A DNA stretch of 64,000 nt, taken from contig JARUPZ010000009.1 of the NCBI GenBank assembly GCA_031213475.1, positions 11,193,601 to 11,257,600 on the forward strand, written 5' to 3'. Below are positions 47,340 to 58,822 of the stretch, one piece after another. The position numbers and the translations under genes are program-made. The DNA is from Nereocystis luetkeana (taxonomy: Eukaryota; Sar; Phaeophyceae; Laminariales; Laminariaceae). The notes under the pieces are model-generated. The model was given only the letters and a program-made list of their open reading frames with translations, had not been told where the DNA came from and made no database searches. Each line of letters opens with the position of its first letter. The first letter of the stretch is position 1.

Positions 47340-47800
47340 CGAATCGTATTCTCAGTGTGTAGAACTGAGTCTCTGTTTTGGTATACGCAAATCTGCTTCT
47401 CTGTCTGTCTGTCTGTCTGTATGTCTCTCCGTCTTTCTGTCTGTCTGTCTGTCAGTCCGTCTGTCTGTCTGTCTGTCTCTCTCTCTGTCTCTCTGTCTGC
47501 CTCTCGGCCTGTCTCTCTGTCTGTCCGTAAGGCATATATTTTCGAACACTTTCCAATGGCCGATGTATGAGCTCGTTACAGATATCCGTACGACGTATTC
47601 GACCCTTACGGACCTTATATACTGAAGCAATATCAGTTTGTAGAACTGAGTCTCTGTTTTGGTGAATGAAAATCTGTCTGTCTGACTGTCTGTCCGTAAG
47701 GCTATTATTTTCGAACACCTTCCAATGGCCGATGTATAAGCTCGTTAAAGATATTCGTACGACGTATTCGACCCTTACGGACCTTATATACTGAAGGATA
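47340..47800. repeat. tandem duplication with (CTGT)n core
   Basis: Unit 1 (about 47353-47626) and unit 2 (about 47637-47797) share GTAGAACTGAGTCTCTGTTT, a CTGTCTGT microsatellite (about 120 bp in unit 1, about 30 bp in unit 2), GTCCGTAAGGC, CCAATGGCCGATGTAT and CGTACGACGTATTCGACCCT. The microsatellite is the main length difference between the units. Confidence 0.85.
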
Positions 47801-50328
47801 CCATACCACCAGGCAAATATAGCCATATAATACATCCACGACATCGTACCATGGTACCTTACCGCAAACGTATCATACCATATACCTGGTACTGTGTTTT
47901 TCTCGTGCCATACCGTCAACACATACCATACCACATACTGTGGTTTCCCCATATTTCCATATACCATACCACCAACATATCCCATATCCCATACCGTGTT
48001 TGCTCCATATAGTATATATCAAGCCACACAGTACCACCATACCATGTATAAACGTATTACGATATCACACCAGGTAGGTACGCAAGAAGAGCAAGCTCTC
48101 TGGACCCAATATGTTCTCCATGACAACGAGCAGCAGCAGAACGATCGCTGAGTGAGATGGTGACACAACTGTATACTAGTGTCGTTGCTTCGCGCTCGAG
48201 GCGCGGTCAGCGGGGGGCGCATCTCTCCGTGGTCACTACAACAACAGTCAGCTAGCTCGCGTTTGGGAACCAACAGAAGCGGACGCGGCGCGAACCTCTC
48301 GGTGGATACGTACTCGTAGACTACAGCAGCAGCGGCACAGCAGCAACACCAGCAGCAGCAGCAGTTAGTCATATGGTGATGTACAAAATTGTAAGACAAG
48401 TTGATTTACAGCTCGGCCTACCCCTTGGGTTCTATCCACTCGGTCTCCCCTCGATAGCCCGCTGTAGTCGTTCGTTGACAGAGTCCTGATGGAGATTTCC
48501 TCCGTACCTCGCTCCTAAATCCTCTCTGGCCACGAGGTGGCCAGACGCTACGGAGTCGAGTGTTTGTATTGCTCAGCAAATGCAACGTGGGATTAACAGA
48601 CAGGCAAGCGATAGACAATACTCATGCACGGTGTGAGAACGAGATGTGGGTTTACTTGTTTATATCTTCACCTTGGGGGGAAACCCCAGGTAGCGCCACA
48701 GAGAACCCGTATCGACCATTACAGACAGCCGATACGGGGTCTCGATGACCCTGAAAATGGCTTCCAGCGCCGGGTACACGACATTTTATCCCTACATCGA
48801 TATGACAGCGAGACATCCTATGGCCTTATCGCTGTCTTTCACTATGCATCATGCATACGTCACTGATCAGGTCAGTCGACGTACATCACAGAATACTCTG
48901 TCGCCCTCCTGGGCGACTCCTGGAGCCCGTAGCGCTGCAAGTCCCACCCTTCCCGACGCCTAACTATCGTCGGCGCAAAGCGGGTATCCCAGCCACTACC
49001 CGGTGACAGCTTGGGCAACTCCTCCTCCACTTCCCATACAAACCGATTGCCGCGTCCATCCTTATCCGCATGACACTTAACTAGCTTCGGCTATGTACAG
49101 ACCTCCCCGATTCTAGTGACACGGCTCTTACGCCTTCAGCTTCTACTCTCTGCCGGGTGCCGTTGCTGTTGTGGCTGCTGCTACGGATGCGGTTGCTGGT
49201 GCTGCTGCCCTGTCACACTCCTGCGCGACTCCTGGAGCCCGTAGCGCTGCAACATTGACTCGGCACGTTTCTCCGCCGCCAGAGACCAAAAAAAGACAGT
49301 CAGGGTTGGCTCGGACGCTTTGGTCCTACGCGCATTGCAGCACACCCAGCGCGTCTCTTCGTGGCACCAGACCCCAACAACAAGAGAGCTGGTCTCGGCG
49401 CTTGCTTGCGTCTGTGCGCGCCCAGTAAATTGGAGCAGCATCAACTACACGTAATGGCCGGTGACGTGTGGCGGGCTCTGGTTAGGCGTGTGATAAAAAC
49501 CTATTGGCCGCTGTAGTATTAATAGTAGTAGTAGAGGTTGTAGTAGTAGTACAGTAATAGTAGTAGCTGTAGCAGCAGCAGTGGTATTGATAGTAGTAAT
49601 GCAGTACGAGAGCTGATTTAAATGAAATTGTACTGCAAATAGAGGTAATTCGGGGAGATGGATGAAAAACAATATTAACGCATCCGTCTTGAATGGCGAA
49701 GAAGAGGCATTTTCCAGGTTTGGGAGGATACCGTTGGACACCGCCGACAAGCTCTGGCCCCCTAGGTCATCTATCCACCTGATTTCTTCGAGCCCGTCCT
49801 TTTTAGTAGTAGCCCTTGCCCGCCACGACGCGGATTGGCCGTGGGCTAAGTCTATGTCGAGATCGGGCGTCTATCGTCGCATGAATGAGAGGATCTTTAC
49901 CAGCATCGTGTTTTGACACTTTGCAACGAGAAAAAAAGAATTGCGCCGCCGGTAGCCAAAAACAGCGGCGGTACGGGGACAGCAGCAGTGAATTACGTTT
50001 TACTTCGCCTATATTTTATGTGTCGCGATCCTTGTCGTATGTTTCGGTACTCGTAAATAATCCGGCAGTTGAAAAAACATGTCAATCTGTCGAAAGACGT
50101 GTGAACAGTGAACAACCCACCACATGGTTTTCACTGGTCAACTATGAAGTCTAGTTCGCAGCAACTTCAAGACGAAAAAAAAACATTCGCCTACTTGATG
50201 CTGTTAATAATACGAGAGGCTGTCGGTTACCTGGTATTATATCCTTTATTTTGTAGTACGACCACGAGTATATTATTGATTACTTTGCAACTGTCGTGTG
50301 TACACGCGTAAAAATACAGTGTCAAGAA
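47801..50328. other. no supported gene; simple repeats
   Basis: An ATACCATACC-rich stretch (about 47800-48060), a CAG tract at 48338-48364 and a GTA/TAG-rich tract at 49511-49605. The phrase GCGACTCCTGGAGCCCGTAG occurs at about 48913 and 49224. No coding region can be supported. Confidence 0.5.
49511..49605. repeat. GTA/TAG trinucleotide tract
   Basis: Imperfect runs such as TAGTAGTAGTAGAGG and GTAGTAGTAGTAC alternate with GTAGCAGCAGCAG. Confidence 0.65.
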
Positions 50329-50521
50329 TGTTCGAATATTCTTGTTCAGTGTTTTGATGTATTCATGACTCTTCGGTATATTGGCTTATTATGAATTACT
50401 TGGTGGTTCCTTCTGTGGGTGTACGTGATACCCACACGACCACTTCCATCTGTATCCACTCTGCCAGGAGAATAATACTAAAAGCTGACGCATCATCTTT
50501 CTTCGCCTGGGATTTATCAAC
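50329..50521 (+). repeat. dispersed repeat family W, copy 1
   Basis: About 193 bp nearly identical to 55046-55241. Landmarks: TTGTTCAGTGTTTTGATG, ATGAATTACTTGGTGGTTCC, CACACGACCACTTCCATCTG and CTTCGCCTGGGATTTATCAA. The high identity implies a recent duplication. Confidence 0.8.
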
Positions 50522-50555
50522 ACTCTAGAGTTCACAACGTTGAGAACCTAGGCCC

Positions 50556-50969
50556 ATGGGTGACGAAGTAGAAGATATTTGGATGCTGGTATTAGAGCAG
50601 GATCTCGCCCTCGAGGGGCTGCAGCGGGCGGCCGCAGACGCAGAGGAGCGTCGACGGTCGATTCACGCCGAGATCCTCGAGATGATGGCGCAGATGGGGT
50701 CCGGTAGACAGCAACAGCTATCTACCGCAGTTGGAGCAGGTAGAGATGCTTCAACGCCAGCGTCGGAACACTCCGACGTTGGCAACGGGAGCCGGGAGGG
50801 GGAACGCGCTTCCGCGGAAGATGGCCACCTCGGCGGAAAAGGGTGCGGAAGCTGTGTTGGTGCTCTCGGAGTATGCCGGAGACACGACGGCGTGCTAACT
50901 GAAGGAGAAAAAGCCCTGCGGTGGAAGCATAACCGTAGGCGCCTCCGTGAGGAGTGGCACGGAGGATAA
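50556..50969 (+). CDS. unrecognised open frame before LINE-B
   Basis: A 137-codon frame starting MGDEVEDIWMLVLEQDLALE; the N-terminal half is charged and heptad-like (Leu/Ala with Glu/Arg), as in a coiled coil, and the end is basic (WKHNRRRLREEWHGG). There is no known domain. It lies about 730 bp upstream of the LINE-B reverse transcriptase on the same strand, so it might be a remnant of that element's first ORF, whose products often contain coiled coils. The intervening CAG-rich sequence and the lack of the RT N-terminus make this speculative. Chance origin is not excluded. Confidence 0.25.
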   Translation: MGDEVEDIWMLVLEQDLALEGLQRAAADAEERRRSIHAEILEMMAQMGSGRQQQLSTAVGAGRDASTPASEHSDVGNGSREGERASAEDGHLGGKGCGSCVGALGVCRRHDGVLTEGEKALRWKHNRRRLREEWHGG

Positions 50970-51281
50970 CAAGTCGTGCGAAATTGTACGTGCGCACCCC
51001 ACTCAGGGAGATTGTGGTGGGGCTAGGAGCTGTGGGGATGGAAGACTAATCTGCACATTTTCGCGTGAAGTCGCACGGTGAGCCAGGCCGTGTGCACCCG
51101 GCCACCCATGTGGCGTGGTCGGGAAAGCCGCGTACGAGATGCGCGCACTCGACTACGGTGCGGTAGTGGTCAAGGGAGTGGACGTGGGGGGAATCGGGTG
51201 CTGCTGCAGCAGTACTATTAGCAACGAAGGATAACACGTCTGCATCGGCAACAAGTCGCGTGACACAGCAGTCGCGTGCAC

Positions 51282-51376
51282 ACGACGACAGCAGCAGCAG
51301 AACAGCAGCAGCGGGAGGTCAGGACCAGCAGCAGCAGCAGCCGCGGAAGGTCAGTAGCAGCAGCAGCAGCGGGGGG
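51282..51376. repeat. CAG/AGC trinucleotide tract
   Basis: GACAGCAGCAGCAGAACAGC, CAGCAGCAGCAGCAGCCGCG and AGTAGCAGCAGCAGCAGC stretches. It gives Gln, Ser or Ala runs in each frame. Confidence 0.65.
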
Positions 51377-51695
51377 TCGTGGATGGGGCAAGCGTGGTTG
51401 GATCGTCCGCTGGATCCCTTTGTGGGTCCAGCAACACGCGGGGCGAGGGGATAGCGTCTGCACTCGTAATGGTGGGTCTTCGATCCACTGTTACATTGAG
51501 AGGTTTGTTTCTTTTTACGACGAGGGTAGAAAATCGTAAATTGATTCGTAGTACGTACGAGTACGTATGAAATGTGGGATGAAATTCATAGTGGATGGTA
51601 CGTACGCACGTATCGTTTGGACTTATTTTTCCGGATGATGTACATGCATACCCCCCGTCCCCCACCTGGTAGTTGAAAAGCCGTATTTTTGTGTT

Positions 51696-52760
51696 TTGGT
51701 TAGAAATGTTACTGCCGCATATGCCGACGGACAGGGGAATGATAAAGAGGCCCAGACACTGTGGGCTATGCTCTATGCCGACGATGCAGGCATAGTTTCG
51801 AGATCACCCAACGGCCTGGAGAGGATGATGACGGTGATCGTGTCAGCATGTGCCGCTTTCGGCCTGACGGTCTCGGAGGCCAAGACGGAGATAATGTGTC
51901 TGCAAACGAAAGATGGGGGGAAAGTGCCGTTCACCGTCACCGCCGCCGGCCAAGTGTACAAACAAACGACCGAGTTTGTGTATCTGGGCGGGGCTATCAG
52001 CGCAGATGGGACGGGCAGAAGTGTCGAGGTAACGCGTCGACTCCAGAGGGCATGGGCATGCTTCGGACGGTATAAGATAGAAATTTATGACCGCCCGGGT
52101 GTGCGCCTACGCCTGAAGGTGCGAATGCTGAGAGCCGAGGTGATCGAAACGTTGCTCTACGGTTGCGTTACTTGGAGCCCGAGCAAGACTGATTACGGTA
52201 GGCTACGGGAGGTCCACCACAAGATGCTCCTCCGATGCATCGGGTGGCGAAAACGAAAGCGCGAAGACCACATTCTATCCTATGCTAGCGCGCTTCTCAG
52301 GGCAACATCTGAAAGCGTTGAGACGACCGTACGCAGACGTGGGCTCTTGTTTGCGGGCTTTGTGACACGAATGGGAGAGGAGCGTCTGCCGAAGAGGGTG
52401 GTGTTTGGGGAGATGGTTGGGGGTAAGGGTTACTCCGGAGGACAGGAGTGGGACTGGATGAGGTACCTTGAGGAGGACCTCAAGGAGTTCGGCATCAAGC
52501 TCGAAGGGTGGCGCGAGGCAGCACAGAAAGCCGGCAGATGGTTCCAACGGGTCGAGGAAGGGGCGGAGGCCTTCATGCGGAAATGGCATACAGATGATAA
52601 GGAGGCATCGGCAGAACGGCATAGAATAGCTGCAACCACGACCACAGCCGTTGTCGCCAACGCGAGTGTGCATAATGGCAGGGAAGAGGGGGGGGGCGAA
52701 AGGGGGACGAGGGGGAATGGCGGGGGGGGGGGAGGGGAGGCGGTCTGCCCAACAGACTGA
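51696..52760 (+). pseudogene. LINE-like family B reverse transcriptase, 5'-truncated but open
   Basis: The C-terminal portion of a non-LTR-retrotransposon reverse transcriptase, with an open frame of about 355 codons. The catalytic YADD box is at 51774-51785 (AMLYADDAGIVSRSPNG), followed by FGLTVSEAKTEIMCL, FVYLGGAIS and RMLRAEVIETLLYGCVTW. The end is Gly-rich low-complexity before CPTD and the stop. No ATG starts the frame near its 5' end, and the fingers domain, any endonuclease and a convincing ORF1 are absent upstream. This is therefore the best-preserved but still 5'-truncated copy; it would need a complete master element elsewhere. It differs from family A mainly in the 3' untranslated region and tail. 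Confidence 0.85.
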
Positions 52761-53270
52761 AGCCTGGTTATGGACATCATCGTCATGATGCACTCCTTTC
52801 TTTGGGACCCAAGTAACTAGCATGGTGCCATCTGGGCAACTTTGCGTGTCTGTATGCTCCAGTGCCTGCCTTTGGTATTTTCTTTCCCCCCCGCCCGTGA
52901 TTATCGCTTTTTTGTCCCTTCTTTTTTTTCATTTTTCTTTCATTCCCGTTTGTACCTCTTTGTGTCTTTGTTAGTATGGCCCGTTTTGCCTTTTTTTTTC
53001 GTTTTGCTATCTGCGTCTGTTTTAGTTTTTTTTTGTTTTTGGTTTGCTTAGCTTCATCTTCTTTTTTTAGGTTTTTGTCTGCTATTAATAGTCTCCTTTT
53101 TGCTTCCCTGGTGTCCGCAGTGGTGGAGCGCGTATGCTTGTTTTTTGTTTTTTTGCCTCTGTTTTTACTTGAGGTATTTCTTCCACTCCAGAGTTATTGG
53201 AGCCTGTCCTGCGACCACGGACTGCATTGAATTGTGAGTTAATGTGAGAACAACAACAACAAAACAACAA
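52761..53270 (+). mobile_element. LINE-B 3' untranslated region and (CAA)n tail
   Basis: From the stop codon through a T-rich stretch and CTCCAGAGTTATTGGAGCCT to GTTAATGTGAGAACAACAAC. It is co-linear with 24920-25434. The tail here is shorter and interrupted (CAACAACAACAAAACAACAA). Confidence 0.75.
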
Positions 53271-53574
53271 TATCCACAGGGCTTCGTTACGCTCCGTGTT
53301 CGATGTGGGCAGGCCCAGACGAGCAACTGGACAAACACATTACGTTAATATCGCATATTTCAAAGGTTTGGAGGGAGTCGGTGTCAAGGGTGTATTTATG
53401 ATGCGGGAAGGTCGTGCAATGGACAGACAGGTATCTCGTCAGCTGGAGCCTTTTTAGTGACGTGGCAACTTCGCGGGCGGGAGGTTATGTCTTTAGTCTC
53501 TCTGGTGGGTATTCATGGGAGTAGTTTTCTCTTGCGAATGGATACACCTGTCGGTCGAAATACGTTTTTGATCG

Positions 53575-54130
53575 TACAAATGGAGATAATATATATGTCA
53601 TTTTCGACTGGGTTTGGATTCGTTCCGGGTAAAGAAAGTCGTTTTCGATACATACCGCTGCGACGAGTAAGGGAATACTAAATTATATGGCGGTTATCAT
53701 TTTTCCTGGGTAAGTGGTAAATGATATGTGTATCGTTTGTCACTGGTTACGGAGATCAGGATGGTATGGATTATATTTTGCAGTCCGGGAGAGTCGTGAA
53801 TGGTACGAAGAAGGTATATTATCGACTACCTGGTACTATTTATTGTAGGTTCGTCAAATAAATGGAGATGTGTCATTTTCGACTGGGTGTGGATTCGTTC
53901 CGGTTAATAAGTCGTGCAGGATAAAAATCCGTTTGCGACGTGTTAGGGATAAAATTATATGGTAATCATCGTTTTCTTCCCGGGTAAGTGGTAGATGATA
54001 TGTAGAATTTGCCACTGGATACGGGTTTCTGAATGATCGTACGGAGTATATATACCAGGTACTTTTTATCCCGGGAAAGTCGTAAAGGGTACGGAGGCCT
54101 ATTTGATAGGTATAATATCGTCTACTCATA
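53575..54130 (+). repeat. tandem duplication of about 280 bp
   Basis: Unit 1 (about 53575-53850) and unit 2 (about 53860-54130) share AAATGGAGAT, GTCATTTTCGACTGGGT, GGATTCGTTCCGG, GGGTAAGTGGTA-ATGATATG, GAGTCGTGAA/AAGTCGTAAA and ATATCG-CTAC. A TACC[A/T]GGTA word occurs once in each unit but at different places (53827, 54053); the opposite unit lacks it at the aligned position. Confidence 0.7.
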
Positions 54131-54536
54131 CTCGACGGTATACGTAGCTTCTTTGTTTGTCTGGAGTTTTGCAATGAAATTTCATGTTCAAATCAAACAG
54201 TCTTACGGAGATATAGACAGGACCAGAAGGTGACTGGTGGAACTGATATTTATTTATTGATTTGTCGGATTGGCGAATGAAGAGTACGTGGTGGGTGCGC
54301 ATCTTGAGCTGGGGTGTTCCGCAGATGCTGCGGTGTTGGTGGATACTGATTTTATTGGGTCTTGCAGGAATCTGTCTTTGTGCTGTCTAGTGGTGACAGA
54401 ACAAGGGAGGGTATGCATATTCATGATGATTGGTTGTTCTATCACCATTGTTTTTCCGAACTTGATGGGAGATGAAAATCTTGTTCGCGGGTTGGGAGAT
54501 GAAATATTGTGGGTATATGAATATTCATGATTGAGG

Positions 54537-54656
54537 GTGATGAAAATCTCGGTACACGAGTAGGAAGAATACGAATTATTTCAGGGAGACGTGTGTGATG
54601 AAAATCTCGGTACACGAGTAGGAAGAAGGCGAATTATTTCAGGGGATAAGGATAGC
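54537..54656 (+). repeat. tandem duplication of 60 bp
   Basis: TGATGAAAATCTCGGTACAC and GAGTAGGAAGAA(T/G)-CGAATTATTTCAGGG occur twice in direct succession, nearly identical. Confidence 0.85.
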
Positions 54657-55045
54657 TAGTGAACTGAACCAGGAACAGGGAGTGTTGTTCTTTTTGGTTC
54701 TGACACAAACGGATATTGTTTCGGGAATAAATAGTACGCGCCGGGCAAACGCTATAGGGAAAGATAGTTTATGACGGGAGTAGTTGGCACAGGGAGATGT
54801 GTGTCCCGGGGGAACGGAGTCCCTCTCATGCGCTATATCATTTATCTATCGCTTTAGTTTTTGTTTTTACGGCATTGAACAGTTGCAAAGGAGATCTGCA
54901 ATAGGTTCATACGGGAGGGAGGGTTTTTTGCTTGTAAGGTACAGGTTTCCTTTTAAAATATTTTAGTTGGTTTTTGATCATGGAGATGAGTTTCATTCGG
55001 TTATCTCGAATTGTCATTGCTGTTTCGCTGAAAAAGCAGGGAGTG

Positions 55046-55241
55046 TGTTCGAATATGCTTGTTCAGTGTTTTGATGGTTTCATGACTCTTCGGTATATTA
55101 TTGGCTTATTATGAATTACTTGGTGGTTCCTTCTGTGAGTGTACGTGATACCCACACGACCACTTCCATCTGTATCCACTCTGCCGGGAGAATAATACTA
55201 AAAGCTGACGCATCAGCTTTCTTCGCCTGGGATTTATCAAC
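55046..55241 (+). repeat. dispersed repeat family W, copy 2
   Basis: Matches 50329-50521 almost base for base; a small insertion (TATATTATTGG against TATATTGG) and a few substitutions are the differences. Confidence 0.8.
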
Positions 55242-55349
55242 AAAGAAACCCCGCCGCAGACAACCGCTGCTGCTTTGTCACCAACGGGGATGATAATCAC
55301 GGTAGATAGACCTGTCACTTTGTTCGTCATTCCCGCCCTTCTAGTTTAA

Positions 55350-55463
55350 TAATATTTGGGGGCCACATTAAATAGGACCGACAGTGAATACAAAAGCCTG
55401 TATATTTCCCCCTTTGAAAGGTCAATATTTGGACCTATTTAATATGGTCCCCCGTAATAATAG
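55350..55463. repeat. MITE-like element, family 1, copy 3
   Basis: Ends AATAATATTTGGGGGCCACA and GGTCCCCCGTAATAATAG, with inner TTAAATAGGACC and GGACCTATTTAA. The centre (GAATACAAAAGCCTGTATAT) is diverged from the other copies. Confidence 0.7.
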
Positions 55464-56816
55464 GCTGTAGAAGAGGTTGCACCATCACTTCTTCAGTAGT
55501 TTAGCGGCACGAAAAAGTCTTGTTCGCATCAACTTCAAGGCGAAACGTCTTAATAATTCGCTTTTACTTTCCAACCCTCAGAGTAGTACAGACATAAATA
55601 AATGTAGTATGTTCGTCTCCGTGATCACTTTGTTACCCTCGTATATTTCGTCCCCCCAAAAAGATGTTAGAACAAAATGCGCCAATCGCCCGCCTGCCTA
55701 CACAAATCACGAACACCACTTCCTGTGCCGCGCTGTTGGACCACCCCTGCAATCTTACGGGTGTGTGCATTCCGCGTTTTTCATACATCAAGAGCAGCAG
55801 AAAGGGTAAGAACATGTACGAATATCATTGTGAGACTCGCCCAAAACCACGTACCAGGTGCGTCGTACTCGTCATGTATGTGCTGGTACGTCAACATCAG
55901 ATACCTTCTGCACCAACATTTACATGGAGTATTTCAAACATTTTTCAGTATCTTGGTGTGCTTGTCACGTTTAAACTGTTGAATCATGTGGGCTTTTATA
56001 CGAGGCGAGGGGGGACATTCTGCGATATGGGGCGCGGGGTTTCTTGCTCTCGCCGTGCTATCCCTTTCGGGATAACCTATGCGTTTAGGCGTGTGGAGAG
56101 AGAGTGACTGCCACCACGCCAAGACACACCTACCTGCCTACCATGCCCACATCACTGTCATCGTGGTCGAGCAGAAGTATGAGCGGTGCAGACAGTGCTA
56201 ATGGTGTTGCGGGTGAGGGCAAAAACATGGTGGCTGAGATTTCCTAGATGCCACCACCGGCATTTTTGGTTTTACCGTTTCCGTCAAATCGGTTACCGTC
56301 AAAAAACGAAATACCAGGTACCGTCTACCGTCAACGAAATTACCGTCGTCTACTATACCACAGCTGTTTTTCTATGTGACAGCTTGGAGTGTGAGCACAA
56401 GATGCACGGCCTGATCCCCAGGAGGAGGAACCTTTGTCTTCCACGTGTATGGTGCTGCCGCTGCGACTGTTGTGTGTGCGGTGCTCTGTGCTGTGTGTGG
56501 GTGTTGTACTGTGTGTGGGTGTTGTGCTATATGTGGGTGCTGTGCTGTGTGCTGTGAGGTCTGCCTTGATACAGCGTCCCCCCCCAAAAGTAGATGGGGG
56601 GCACATGATTCCGCTGAACTTGCATTGAATTACAGCGGGGAAAAGAAGATACCGACGGCCCGATAAATTTACGCGCAATTACAGTAGCGCGGTACCCGAC
56701 ATCAAGGATATTTTCCTCGGTTCCTTTTTCTAGTACATTTGCGCGGAATATTAATAAATAGAAACTGCACTCCTGTCGTGCACGATTTTTATTCAAAATA
56801 TAAAACTAAAAAGGGC
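55464..56816. other. no supported gene
   Basis: An 18-bp array (CTGTGTGTGGGTGTTGTA, three copies at 56491-56544) and TACCAGGTA at 56312. No recognisable coding region. Confidence 0.5.
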
Positions 56817-57190
56817 AAATGCCAAATCAGTTATACCCGACCCGTTTGAGACAAAGTCATGTATATGGATACTAGAACCAAGTAAAAAACGCGTGCCACG
56901 AGTGGTGTTCTGTTCATGAAAGTCCGGCAAAAAAGAAGCGTGCCACATGGCCTCCAAAATCCAAATCGCCTCGTCTCCTTGAGGGCATACCACGGCCTTC
57001 ACTTGGACCTGCAGAGAGACACTATGAATAGACTTCGTTTGTTTTGCCACGGCGGGGGCGCCAAGAAGAGTGTCTATTCTGGCGCCCCCCCCCCCCCCCT
57101 TGAGAGCTTGAAATCTTAAACGTCCTCACCGAACCGCCTGCTCGGCACGAATTAATCTTGCCGTACGAAACCAGAGACCACCTCGACGCG
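56817..57190 (+). repeat. dispersed repeat family X, copy 4
   Basis: It starts with a decayed palindrome (TCAGTTATACCCGA) and runs through CTTCACTTGGACCTGCAGAG, GCCACGGCGGGGGCGCCAAG, a long C-run (about 57085), GAACCGCCTGCTCGGCACGA and GAGACCACCTCGACGCGG. It is co-linear with the minus-strand 10430-10803 copy. Confidence 0.65.
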
Positions 57191-57571
57191 GGGTGGTGCA
57201 GATAAAGACCATGGTGCCGTATAGACCGCAGTGACAAAATATAACAACACAGCAGTACTAGGCCATAGCCTTTAAGGCTTACCTTAAAATTTGACTTAAC
57301 GCCCTGTTCTCGAGAAGGGCGTGCCTTAAGAGGTGTTTCGAGCCTCACCAGCCTTACTGGGTTAAGGCTCGTTGCCTGACGCTGAAAGAGGCTTCTCGAG
57401 GGCTCTAAAGGCACGTTTTTGCTGATTCTCGCGTACAAAAATAACGCCGTTAGACTGGATACCCAAAAATAGGGGACAGGAGGTTACATCTTCGGATCGC
57501 AGCAAACACGACCTGTTCGAGCTTAGTGTCATGCTGCACCACCACTGTGGTGTTCGCCGCGGCGCCGGGAA

Positions 57572-57722
57572 GGACCCGGCGAGCGGTGGTGCCTCTGCGA
57601 CCGGTGAAGCGTCAGCGAGTGGTGGTGCCTCAGCGAGCGGCGGTGCCTTAGCGACTGGTCACAGCGAGCGGCGGTGCCTTAGCGACTGGTCGTGCCTCAG
57701 CGAACGGTCGTGCCTCACCGTG
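57572..57722. repeat. GC-rich minisatellite (GCCTCAGCGAGCGGCGGT)
   Basis: An 18-bp or near-18-bp unit repeats imperfectly about seven times (AGCGAGTGGTGGTGCCTC, AGCGAGCGGCGGTGCCTT and so on). The forward frame reads repeating Ser/Gly/Ala, which reflects the repeat rather than a known protein. Confidence 0.65.
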
Positions 57723-58710
57723 GGGTGGTGCCCGTGCGCGCCCGGTCGAGGTGGAGGACAGCGGAGATGGTGGGGAGGGAGAGGGGGAGGAAGACGTTGA
57801 CTTGTAGCTCCTCCGCACTAGCGGCAATGAGGGAATCGAACGCCCAAGGCCTCGAGCGCGTTGTTTCGTTGCCCTCGTGACCTTATGATAGCTCCTCTTC
57901 TCTCCCGCCCCGAAAAACACAATGCTCCTCGCACTTGCGGTTCTGATCTGCAAAACAAATGTTCTCGCCCAGGTTGACTTCAAATTATTCCGTCTATTCC
58001 CCGCTCGTCGACGCTACGTCTCCTTCCTCCTTCGTCGCCGAATCCAGCCTCCTACCGGCGCAATCGACTGTGCCGTAGAGTGGCCTGGGGGGGCGCTTGC
58101 CTCCGCGCACGGACATCACGAATGAGCATTGCTGCTCTGCCGCAGCTGCCAGAATAAGACGCGCGGATCGTAGGTCTACGTGCCTAACGCACCACCTACG
58201 ATCCGACTATACTGCGGCCTGAGCCTCGCGGCCACTGGCAGCAGCAACAAGGTATCACTCCTTGAGGGTAAGTCCGGTCTTACACCCGTCAGCAAGACAT
58301 ACCTCACTCGCTGTAAGCCTGATAGGGCATGCCTCGCAGCATGCCTTGCCTGAGCAGCGAGGGGAACGGAGGTATCATACGACAATTCCAAACCGATGTG
58401 ACGAACGTAAACACTATCACAACCAACATCTCTCCATCTCATCGACCAAAAAACGACTACTCCCCTCCTTCAGCACACCCCAAGGCCAAATCGTATGGGA
58501 ACCCGAAACCGTAAAACTATATATATAACTCTGGCTGTCTACGAATTCTTCATGGCCAACGCGATTCCTTAATCGCCCCACCAGAAGCGCCCCTCAATTG
58601 AACGTGCTGTGGTCTTCTTTGAGGATATTTAGCCGTCCAATAAGTATGTGCGGACGTCCAGATACTGTTTTTTACTGTTTTTTTGTGCCACCCAAATTTC
58701 CACTATAATA

Positions 58711-58822
58711 TATTACGGGGGACCATAGTCAACAGGACCTATGGTATACATAAAAACCTATATGTTTAACCACTTTTAACAGTAATATTTGGTCTTCTTG
58801 TTAACTAAGGTCCCCTGTAATA
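58711..58822. repeat. MITE-like element, family 1, copy 4
   Basis: Ends TATTACGGGGGACCATAGTC and TAACTAAGGTCCCCTGTAAT; the inner CATAAAAACCTATATGTTTA is the reverse complement of the centre of copies 1 and 2, so it lies in the opposite orientation. Confidence 0.8.

Noticed and set aside
16090-57190. CRISPR array or phage attachment sites suggested by the regular short palindromes.
   Set aside because: Spacing is irregular over kilobases, there are no spacers of constant length or cas genes, and the DNA is eukaryotic with spliceosomal introns.
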